This document shows positions 5,539 to 12,022 of a stretch of DNA of 12,022 nucleotides, piece by piece; the stretch's first letter is position 1, and the number at the start of each line of letters is the position of its first letter. Below the pieces are notes generated by a model that saw only the letters and a list, made by a program, of their open reading frames with translations, searched no databases and was not told where the DNA came from. The DNA comes from an uncultured Eubacterium sp. (lineage in GTDB: Bacteria > Bacillota > Clostridia > Lachnospirales > Lachnospiraceae): the NCBI GenBank assembly GCA_910589665.1, contig CAJUTR010000039.1:1-12022 (forward strand), written 5' to 3'. The position numbers and the translations under genes were made by a program.

Positions 5539-8500
5539 TTATTTGACTCTTCCCTTTAATGCACCCTTCTTGAAAAGTTTCTTATACGCTTTCTTACTTT
5601 TTGCTGGTACTTTAACTTTAGCTTTCTTCGGCACATTCGCAAATACTTTCTTTCCAACGCTCTTTATGGCGGTGCCTTTTACGGTAACCTTCATCAGGTT
5701 CTTATCCTTGGCAAATGCGCTGGCACCGATCTTTTTCACATTTTTCCCGATCGTCACCGACTTTAATTTGCTGTAGCCCTGGAACGCCTTTGCAGAAACA
5801 GCCGTTACTTTATATTTCACGCCGGCAATCTTCACTGTTGCCGGGATGGTAACGCTCTTTAGTTTCTTTGACTTTCCTCCGGTCACCGTCACGGTCCTGC
5901 TCTTCTTCTTGGCGCTCGTCACCTTGTATTTCAAAGTCTTAATGGTGTATATTTTTCCCTTCTTCACCGGAATGGCATTCCCTTTGGACGTCGCGGCCAG
6001 ATCACCGCCAGGCCCTGGCTTTAAACTATCTGGCTGGATTACCGACGGCTGCGGCTTGAACACCGGTTCCACATTCGACACTTTGTAGCCATAGGAATCC
6101 GCTTTCTGATTGCCGTTCATCAGAAGAACGACCGAATCTCCGGATATCGTGATCGTCTTTCCGGCAAGCGTTTCGTCCATTCCGTCGAAGAACCTATAAT
6201 TTCCCTGCCTGTCGATCACGTACAGACAGGCCGAAGAACCGAGATCTGTTAGCGCATCAAAAGTGAGTTTCAGCTGCTCTGCACCCTCTGCCCGGTACGT
6301 CTTCAGATCAAACGCCTTGTCATTCGGATGATTGGTCTCTGGGAACACCGCTCCTTGATAGGTCAGATCTGGAAGCACATTGACCTTTGCTTCTACGATC
6401 TCTTCCCATGATTCCTCACCTTCCTGGATCGTGATCACACACTTGTAACCGACTGGAACATAGCCTAGTTCACTTTCTCCCGTAAACTGTTCGGACAGAT
6501 CGACTGCTGGCACCACTTTTGTCATGGCCGCACCTGTGCCATCTTTTATCCTGCGGAATGTTCCTGTCACCGGTTCCTGCTCATACCACTGGTAGCTGTA
6601 CGTGCGGTTTACGGCCGGGTTCTCTAGCTGCGCCGTCACAGAGACCGGATCCCCCTGTCCGGCAAATTCACGGTTGATCATAGCCGAATAGTCAGGCTGG
6701 ATCGAAAAATAGTAATATTTCCGCTCTCCCGGCGTCGATATTTTACAGCGGTAATTCCCGTAATCCTCGCTCGTGAGAGGATTGCGCACGAGTGTATCCT
6801 GTACGGCACCTTCCAGATCCAGATAACGAGATTCGCCGTCCTCGTCTTCGCCATACTTGCTCCATTGATACGAAATCACACAGTTGGCATTCGCTGTCGC
6901 TGTCACATACATTTTCGCGGAACCGTCCGCCTGCAGCATAACGTGATACGTACTCGGCGCTGCATTCAGTCCGTTATTGACATATACGTAATACTTGAGC
7001 GTATAATCCGCACCAGAACTATCCTTAACGACACAGTAGTACATGCCCAGCGCTTCGTCATCGATCAATGGAATCGTAAATTCCTGGGAAGTCGCACCGT
7101 AGATCAATCCTCTTTCGTCGATCGTTTCGTGGTACCACTGGAAGAACGGCTGATACCCATGCTCCGTGCTCGCCGTTGCGGTCGCCGTCAGCACAAGGTT
7201 CTGCGCGCCGAAACTCGTCTGAACACCGATGGCATCCGTCGTGGAAAATCCTTCGCTCTCAACATCCAGGCCGGTCGTCGTCAGAAGCACAAAACGATCT
7301 GACTGCGCACGGTTTCCTTTTTCATCCATTACGACGCAGTAATAGTATCCTTTCTTCGCAGAAGTTACAACGGCAATCTCGTACTCGTTTGCGGTCGCAC
7401 CGCCGATCGCCTGCCCCGATCCGCTTTCTGAACTCCTATAATACCACTGATACCGGAGTTCCAGTCCTTTCTTCGACTCCGCTGCCACGGCAAATTTGGC
7501 GCTGCTTCCGAGGAATGCTTTCACGCTCGTCTCATATCCGTCCTGAACTTTGACCACGATCGGCTCTTCCTCTTCCTTTTCATCTTCCTGCTTTTCCACA
7601 ACATTCGTGTAATAGCTTGCCAGATAATCGCCTTCCGCGTAAATTTCACAACGGTACTGCGTAAACTCATTGTCACCAATGTCGTCTATCGTATAGCTGG
7701 ATCCCTTCGCGCCATAAATGATCGTGGATCCGATGTAATCGTTGTCCTCGTCCGTATCCGCGTTGTAGCGGTACCACTGATAGGTCAGGTCAAGTCCTTC
7801 CCCGCGCATGATCTCCGGCGGTCCAAGTACCGTTTTGGCATCTCCCTCAACCGCTTCGACGTCCACATGATTTTTCTTGAGATACGCACCGTTCAGGTAC
7901 ACGCTCGTCGTAAAATACGCACGCCCTGCCGCCCGCTCTCCGGTCGCCGCATCCGTCGCTTCACAATAGATCTTGCCAAAGTCACCCTGTTTCAGCTCCG
8001 CAACCTCGTACGTTTCTTTTGTCGCTCCCGCAATTTCCGTACCGTCTTCCCTGTACCACTGATAATTTACCTTCAACGCCGGATCATCCGTTATGAGCCG
8101 CACCGCATAAGACGCACTGTCGCCGCGGCGCTTGATCTGGTTCTCCAACGTCATTTTCTCAAGTTCTGCCGTATACGCCTGACGGATCGTGTATGTCACT
8201 TCCACTTTCTCGTACTCCGTCTTATTTTTGCGATACACAGCCATACATTTGTATCTCGTGAAGTCATCCTCACCCTTTATCTCCAGTTCGTACGTATTCT
8301 TATCCGCACCGATCAGCTCCCAGTTGGATTGGGATGAATTGAATTCCCCCCCTTCTCGCAGCTTCTCGTCACGATACCATGCGTAATACACATCCGCGTT
8401 CTGGTCAGAAAGTTTCATATCAAGCCTGAGGTTCACTTTCTGGCCCATTCCCAGTTCATAAACACTATGAGCCGGCGTGTAGCAGATATGCTCCACATCA

Positions 8501-10965
8501 TCGCTGCCCTCTGTCTTTTCCTCTTCCTGCACACTCAGCCAGATCGTAATCGGCGCGCATGTTCCGCCGTACTCATCCGACACCGTCACACGGTACTGCC
8601 CGGCATCTGAGAGGGCTGCCTCGTCAATTACATAATCCGGGTGGTCGTTATTGCTTATCTCAGTGAACCAATCACCCGTTCCCTGTTTTTCCCATTTATA
8701 ATGAAGCTTATACACGTCGCTGTTTGTCTGCGCCACAACGCGCAGTTTTACCGCTCCTCCCTCTTTTACTACCGGGAATCTGCTCTTGGCATAGGCTGAA
8801 AGATCGGAGTCATAGGTCACTTTAAAGTCGAAGGTCGCCGATGCCAGCTGCGGATTTTCCTCCTCATCCTCTTTTTCACCCGCACGGTACATATCGAGAT
8901 AGCACCTGTACTCGTCGCGGACATCTACTACTTCTCCAGATTCCATGCCGCTCTTTTGCACGCTGTCGCCAGTTCCGATCTTCTCCCAAAATGTATAGTG
9001 GTAGCAGAGACCGAGTTCCTCGTCCCATTTCTCATAATCCCCCTGTTCCGCACGGTCAAATTTTTCCGGAATGACAAAATTCGGATCTGCGGAAATATAC
9101 TCTACGCTGCCTGATTCCACGTTTGCCCTGCTGGCAGCGACTCCCTCTCCCGCTTTCCGGTACCAGAACTTTTCCATCCGGTAACAGTCCTTCACGGATG
9201 TCCTGACATATAACTCCAGGTCATCGCCCGGATCGAGCACCTGAGAAGAATCGCTTTTTTCGATCAGCTCATAGTCAATGTTCTCCGCGATCCGGAACGT
9301 GTACACATGCGAAGCAATAACCCCATTTCCCTCCTTGACTCTTACCGTCGCACGGTAATTGTATGTATCCTGGCCATTCTCCCCGTCATATGCTGTAATC
9401 GTTTCAAAGTCGCTGACGTTCGTCGGTTTCACTTCGCATTCTTTCGTCGTACTGACCTGCTCGGACACGACCTTGCGCTTACCCGATTCGTCATATACGA
9501 TATTACCTTCGTTATCTCTCTGATAACATACTTTTTCCCACTCGTAATCCAGCGTATAATCGTCATCTACACGCGGCTCTACATACAATTTCTGCGTATC
9601 GCCGATATTGATGCTGTACCTGCTGTAACTAATATCCTTCAACAGGTAACCGTCGGAAGACGTAAACCGGAACGTACGTGTCAAAACCGGCTCAAATTCC
9701 GGCCCCTCGAAGTCCTTCTGTTTCTGCGCCTTTACTTCCACTTTATAGATGATCGACGGATCCGAAACCCGAACCGTATAGGTCGACGCCGTCTCTTTCG
9801 CCAGCTTCGTCTCATTTCCTTCCGCGTCGACGCGATACCACTGATAAGAAAGCGAGTCCGGAACGATCGCCTCCGTATCCGCGATCCAAGCATCTACGTC
9901 CATCTCTACCGTCGCATTGTTTCGGATCCTCTGCGTCACTTCTGCATCGCCGCGAAAATCAAATGGCGCATAACGATAGAAAAAGTTTTTCGTGACCGTG
10001 TCGATCACCTGAAAACCATAGCACAGTTCGATCTCACACGCATAGCGATCGACCTGTTTTCCCGATCCATTAAACTGCGAACCGAATTCGGAGGCAATGT
10101 AGGACGCGTGTGTTTTCTCACTCACCACTTCTTTCGTCCCATCCTTATAATAAACAGTCCACTGATAATTAAAATAGGAAGCGCTGTAATCCTGACGACT
10201 GATTTCTGACACACGCAGCGGATCTTCCACATAATCATAGCAGTCATCTTTATAATGTGCCGTGATGGTCTTATCCTTCACATCCTCCAAACCGTCAAAA
10301 TATTCGCTCACCTGAGATTTTGTGATCACATCACCAGTATACTTCAGCGTGAATTTGTATTCCAGGGAACGCTCTCCGTCCGCCAGTAGTTCAGAATCTT
10401 GCGGCAGCGTGTAATCCGTTCCGTCTATCGTGATCCTATCAACTGTCAGATCACAGACAAATGTTCTCTCTTTCTTTTCATTTGTCACTACAATATCATC
10501 TGCATCGGCATACAAAGGATTGGCAAGCCGTAAACTGCTCTCTGTCTGGCCTTCGAGTTTTGTCCGCTTGCCATTGGCAGCCACTTCGTACCACTGACAG
10601 GACACATCATCCGGCGTAACCGTTACATAGTCCCCAGTCTCACCAGTCAGTTCCTGCAGCTTGTCCTCATTCACTTCAATTGCGTCATCATATTCACTGA
10701 CAGCATTCAGCAGGCCCTGGTAGTAAAATCCGGAGTCCTCTCCAAATTTAAATACCGCCGCTTTCTTTACCTTGTCGTCGCTTACCGTGACGGAGTCGTC
10801 CCCTTCGACAGGTGCCCATTTTACAAGGCGGCTGTCACTATTCTCTGTCACGTCTGTTTCCGCCGCTTTTGCCTGCATTACCCTGTTCGTTCCGTTCGCT
10901 GGAACTGCTGTCACGATCAGGATTAAGGCGAGCAAAACCGACACTAGTTTTTTGCCTATCTTCAT
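5539..10965 (-). CDS. Giant secreted surface protein: ~13 Ig-like modules, CUB-like domain, lysine-rich BspA-type LRR tail
   Basis: An 1808-residue protein. Residues 1-34 are a signal peptide: KIGKK, a hydrophobic core (LVSVLLALILIVTAV) and a likely cleavage site at AKA/A. From about 70 to 1535 I count some 13 Ig-like modules, recognised by a recurring 'YQWYR/YQWYE' tryptophan strand and, in most, a later 'YYCVV/YRC' strand, at roughly 110-residue spacing; the one near 735-820 is very Ig-like (DAGQYRVTV). Residues about 1536-1632 (PETNHPND, LAGKTITISGDSV, YGYKVSNV) resemble a Firmicute CUB-like beta domain. After a Pro/Gly linker, about 1660-1808 is a very lysine-rich segment with BspA/LRR_5-like repeats (KSVTIGKNVKKIGASAFA). 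No LPXTG or membrane anchor follows; the basic tail may bind wall polymers. The start is the ATG at 10965 with GAGGG 6 bases upstream; an in-frame ATG at 11082 lies upstream of the promoter's -10 box and is rejected. A role in adhesion or surface binding is plausible; the ligand is unknown. Confidence 0.88.
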   Translation of the reverse strand: MKIGKKLVSVLLALILIVTAVPANGTNRVMQAKAAETDVTENSDSRLVKWAPVEGDDSVTVSDDKVKKAAVFKFGEDSGFYYQGLLNAVSEYDDAIEVNEDKLQELTGETGDYVTVTPDDVSCQWYEVAANGKRTKLEGQTESSLRLANPLYADADDIVVTNEKKERTFVCDLTVDRITIDGTDYTLPQDSELLADGERSLEYKFTLKYTGDVITKSQVSEYFDGLEDVKDKTITAHYKDDCYDYVEDPLRVSEISRQDYSASYFNYQWTVYYKDGTKEVVSEKTHASYIASEFGSQFNGSGKQVDRYACEIELCYGFQVIDTVTKNFFYRYAPFDFRGDAEVTQRIRNNATVEMDVDAWIADTEAIVPDSLSYQWYRVDAEGNETKLAKETASTYTVRVSDPSIIYKVEVKAQKQKDFEGPEFEPVLTRTFRFTSSDGYLLKDISYSRYSINIGDTQKLYVEPRVDDDYTLDYEWEKVCYQRDNEGNIVYDESGKRKVVSEQVSTTKECEVKPTNVSDFETITAYDGENGQDTYNYRATVRVKEGNGVIASHVYTFRIAENIDYELIEKSDSSQVLDPGDDLELYVRTSVKDCYRMEKFWYRKAGEGVAASRANVESGSVEYISADPNFVIPEKFDRAEQGDYEKWDEELGLCYHYTFWEKIGTGDSVQKSGMESGEVVDVRDEYRCYLDMYRAGEKEDEEENPQLASATFDFKVTYDSDLSAYAKSRFPVVKEGGAVKLRVVAQTNSDVYKLHYKWEKQGTGDWFTEISNNDHPDYVIDEAALSDAGQYRVTVSDEYGGTCAPITIWLSVQEEEKTEGSDDVEHICYTPAHSVYELGMGQKVNLRLDMKLSDQNADVYYAWYRDEKLREGGEFNSSQSNWELIGADKNTYELEIKGEDDFTRYKCMAVYRKNKTEYEKVEVTYTIRQAYTAELEKMTLENQIKRRGDSASYAVRLITDDPALKVNYQWYREDGTEIAGATKETYEVAELKQGDFGKIYCEATDAATGERAAGRAYFTTSVYLNGAYLKKNHVDVEAVEGDAKTVLGPPEIMRGEGLDLTYQWYRYNADTDEDNDYIGSTIIYGAKGSSYTIDDIGDNEFTQYRCEIYAEGDYLASYYTNVVEKQEDEKEEEEPIVVKVQDGYETSVKAFLGSSAKFAVAAESKKGLELRYQWYYRSSESGSGQAIGGATANEYEIAVVTSAKKGYYYCVVMDEKGNRAQSDRFVLLTTTGLDVESEGFSTTDAIGVQTSFGAQNLVLTATATASTEHGYQPFFQWYHETIDERGLIYGATSQEFTIPLIDDEALGMYYCVVKDSSGADYTLKYYVYVNNGLNAAPSTYHVMLQADGSAKMYVTATANANCVISYQWSKYGEDEDGESRYLDLEGAVQDTLVRNPLTSEDYGNYRCKISTPGERKYYYFSIQPDYSAMINREFAGQGDPVSVTAQLENPAVNRTYSYQWYEQEPVTGTFRRIKDGTGAAMTKVVPAVDLSEQFTGESELGYVPVGYKCVITIQEGEESWEEIVEAKVNVLPDLTYQGAVFPETNHPNDKAFDLKTYRAEGAEQLKLTFDALTDLGSSACLYVIDRQGNYRFFDGMDETLAGKTITISGDSVVLLMNGNQKADSYGYKVSNVEPVFKPQPSVIQPDSLKPGPGGDLAATSKGNAIPVKKGKIYTIKTLKYKVTSAKKKSRTVTVTGGKSKKLKSVTIPATVKIAGVKYKVTAVSAKAFQGYSKLKSVTIGKNVKKIGASAFAKDKNLMKVTVKGTAIKSVGKKVFANVPKKAKVKVPAKSKKAYKKLFKKGALKGRVK

Positions 10966-11072
10966 CTTTTTCCCTCTTTTCTGTACTGCGTTCTTTGTTC
11001 TTGCAGCGTTTGTATTGCAGCACGGGTCGCAAACACTGGCCGTCCCTTTACAAAATTTGGCACAGCTTAAAA

Positions 11073-11101
11073 AGAATAACATAAAAAGGAAAAAATGTCA
11101 A
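11073..11101 (-). promoter_or_regulatory. Promoter of the giant surface protein gene
   Basis: On the - strand a perfect TTGACA (11101-11096) and TATTCT (11078-11073) are separated by 17 bases. TG one base upstream of the -10 box makes it an extended -10. The start would be near 11066, giving a leader of about 100 bases. The spacer is T-rich. The -35 box faces the -35 box of the mutM promoter, only 14 bases away. Confidence 0.8.
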
Positions 11102-11115
11102 TTTGGGGAGACCCA

Positions 11116-11144
11116 TTGACAAGCGCGGATACCCGCGCTAAAAT
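11116..11144 (+). promoter_or_regulatory. Promoter of mutM with a palindrome filling its spacer
   Basis: A perfect TTGACA (11116-11121) and TAAAAT (11139-11144) are separated by exactly 17 bases. The predicted start is near 11151, about 26 bases before the mutM ATG. AGCGCGG (11122-11128) and CCGCGCT (11133-11139) form a perfect 7-bp inverted repeat around ATAC that fills the spacer and reaches the first base of the -10 box. That location suits an operator bound by a dimeric repressor, though none is identified here. Confidence 0.8.
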
Positions 11145-11176
11145 ATGGTCCACAATAAGAGAAGGTGGTACGAGAA

Positions 11177-11490
11177 ATGCCTGAATTACCTGAAGTAGAA
11201 ACGATAAAAAATGTGATCGAGCCGCAGATCCAGGGACTCACCATCAAAAAAGCAACGGTAAACCGACCTGAGGTCATCGCCTACCCAACAGCCGATGATT
11301 TTTGCAGCATGGTTGCGGGACAAGTCATATCTTTTATGAAACGCAGGGGAAAATTTTTAATGCTCCATCTGGAAAACAACAGCAGGATAATCCTTCATTT
11401 AAGAATGACCGGCTGTCTGCTCATCGCCCCGCCTGAGTTTCCTTTGGTAAAACACACGCATATTCTGATGGAGTTAAGTAACGGAAGGGA
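11177..11490 (+). pseudogene. mutM: Formamidopyrimidine-DNA glycosylase (MutM/Fpg), N-terminal fragment cut by an insertion
   Basis: MutM excises 8-oxoguanine and formamidopyrimidines from oxidised DNA. The start is MPELPEVET at 11177, with AAGGTGG (11162-11168) 8 bases upstream; the in-frame GTG at 11165 would add four residues and block the catalytic N-terminal proline, so it is rejected. About 105 residues of a protein normally about 270-280 long remain: the catalytic Pro2/Glu3, the RRGKF lysine motif and HLRMTG. After SNGRD, where the family continues with an (E)LRF-DTRRFG segment, the sequence ceases to be MutM. Missing are that DNA-contacting segment, the helix-two-turn-helix and the zinc finger, so the fragment should be inactive. 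The frame runs on through foreign DNA to a TAA at 11660-11662, giving a chimeric tail. The other part of mutM probably lies past the element, outside the window. Confidence 0.88.
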
Positions 11491-11616
11491 CAAGGCTCCT
11501 CTTCTCCTGAAATCGTCATTCCAAACGATATGGATCCCTTATGTGGTATATCTTGATTCCACTCTGCATTATGAATCATATACTCCCCGCTTTACTTTAC
11601 TTAAGGATAATTCTTC

Positions 11617-11645
11617 GGGGAACTGCCACAAATGGCACATTCCCC
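11617..11645 (-). terminator. Hairpin downstream of the recombinase gene
   Basis: GGGGAA (11617-11622) pairs with TTCCCC (11640-11645), and inside it TGCCA (11624-11628) pairs with TGGCA (11633-11637) around CAAA, with a small asymmetry between the two stems. It lies 13 bases past the recombinase stop codon. The - strand sequence after it (GAAGAATTATCC) is not a T run, so it is a poor intrinsic terminator. It could be an attachment-site or RNA-stability structure. Confidence 0.45.
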
Positions 11646-11658
11646 ATAGTTCCTGTAT

Positions 11659-12022
11659 CTAATCAATCTTCCCGACAAAACGGTAATAAATCTCAATGTC
11701 CCACACCTTTTTGCCATTCTCGTCTTTCCTCCACTGATGGACTGCGATTTTCTCAATCAGTTCATTCAAAAGCGGGGCGGTAAGCTCGTCAATGGCACTG
11801 TATTTCTGGATTAAGTCTACCCACCGTTTTGCATCGTCCGTTTCCGCTTTGGCATCCTCAAGCCTTGCGGATACGGTCTTTATCGTTTCATCAAGCTGTT
11901 GCTGCTCCGTGCGATATTTGACGGAAAGCATGGAATAGTTTTCTTCGTCAAGAAGTCCTTTTACCCTGTCCTCGTACATCTTCGCAAAGAGGTTGTTTAA
12001 TTCCTGCCTGCGTTTCTGCGCC
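11659..12022 (-). CDS. Large serine recombinase, C-terminal part (TndX/TnpX-like, DUF4368-type)
   Basis: The last 120 residues are present; the gene enters at the right edge already open (AQKRRQELNNLFAKMYEDRV), so the N-terminal catalytic resolvase domain and the recombinase domain lie outside. The visible part has a helical, probably coiled-coil segment (about LSVKYRTEQQQLDETIK onward) followed by the characteristic ending: ELTAPLLNELIEKIAVH, then EIYYRFVGKID and stop. This ending is typical of the DUF4368-type C-terminus of large serine recombinases that move Tn4451/Tn5397-like elements in Clostridia. Such enzymes excise and insert the element through a circular form by serine-linked cleavage at a central dinucleotide. 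Its position next to the broken mutM identifies it as the likely cause of the insertion. Family assignment is from recognised motifs only. Confidence 0.85.
   Translation of the reverse strand, partial: AQKRRQELNNLFAKMYEDRVKGLLDEENYSMLSVKYRTEQQQLDETIKTVSARLEDAKAETDDAKRWVDLIQKYSAIDELTAPLLNELIEKIAVHQWRKDENGKKVWDIEIYYRFVGKID

Larger units (their letters stand above)
11491..12022. mobile_element. Terminal part of an integrative element inserted in mutM (continues past the window)
   Basis: Homology to MutM stops at about 11490, and 169 bases later the 3' end of a large serine recombinase gene appears, pointing back towards the junction. A recombinase gene lying at one end of the element is normal for Tn5397/Tn4451-like conjugative or mobilisable transposons. 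The terminal 168 bases are non-coding apart from the mutM-fused frame. They contain a short inverted repeat, ATCGT/ACGAT (11512-11516 and 11525-11529), and a hairpin at 11617-11645. The cargo, size and far end are not visible. Confidence 0.8.

Noticed and set aside
9307..10209. Open + strand frame (300 codons) opposite the surface gene
   Set aside because: Arginine- and isoleucine-rich translation typical of a reversed coding sequence; it has no promoter or homology that I recognise.
5539..10965. CRISPR-like or DNA-level tandem repeats in the giant gene
   Set aside because: The modules are similar as protein patterns only; I see no near-identical DNA repeats with regular spacers.
10966..11065. 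Riboswitch in the leader of the surface gene
   Set aside because: A TTGCAGC direct repeat is present, but I could not match a known riboswitch consensus such as c-di-GMP or a convincing structure.
10966..11082. 39-codon N-terminal extension of the surface protein from the ATG at 11082
   Set aside because: That ATG lies upstream of the predicted transcription start, the extension would bury the signal peptide, and the ATG at 10965 has a good ribosome binding site.
11165..11176. GTG start for mutM four codons upstream
   Set aside because: It overlaps the ribosome binding site, and MutM needs Pro as its second residue, exposed after Met removal, for catalysis.

Overview
The window looks like chromosomal DNA of a low-to-mid-GC Firmicute, most likely a Lachnospiraceae-type gut Clostridium. 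The reasons are the style of the translation-factor proteins (long 139-residue S12, EF-G starting MAGREYPLERTR, EF-Tu of 395 residues), strong AGGAGG ribosome binding sites, sigma-A promoters, a giant Ig/CUB-like/LRR surface protein with a lysine-rich tail, and a TndX/TnpX-type large serine recombinase. The genus assignment is inference; no database search was possible.

Layout. 1-~600: a bidirectional-looking terminator and a small XRE-type regulator on the + strand, probably part of a mobile element to the left. ~610-700: a tandem TTGTAGCCA repeat, a perfect 11-bp stem, and the tuf terminator. 718-5396: the str cluster on the - strand, rpsL-rpsG-fusA-tuf in transcription order. rpsG starts with GTG and fusA with TTG. 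tuf has its own good promoter. 5465-5523: the str promoter sits inside the terminator hairpin of the upstream gene. 5539-10965: one 1808-residue secreted multi-Ig surface protein on the - strand. 10966-11176: a compact divergent promoter region. 11177-11490: the N-terminal ~105 codons of mutM (fpg). From ~11491: the end of an integrative element whose serine recombinase gene runs off the right edge.

How the parts relate. The four str genes make the ribosome decoding-centre protein S12, the 30S head protein S7, and elongation factors EF-G and EF-Tu; they share a main promoter plus an internal one before tuf. rpoB-rpoC, which usually precede rpsL, are absent; a cell-surface gene lies there instead, insulated by the terminator/promoter element. 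mutM, the 8-oxoguanine DNA glycosylase gene, is interrupted by the recombinase-bearing element and should be inactive while the element is in place.

Most notable points: an in-frame second copy of the S7 C-terminus just after the rpsG stop codon, differing almost only at synonymous positions; a promoter nested in a terminator hairpin; and the mutM disruption, whose breakpoint fits the GA dinucleotide used by TndX/TnpX-like recombinases. I found no CRISPR array, tRNA or rRNA, and no stretch over 300 bases without a gene.
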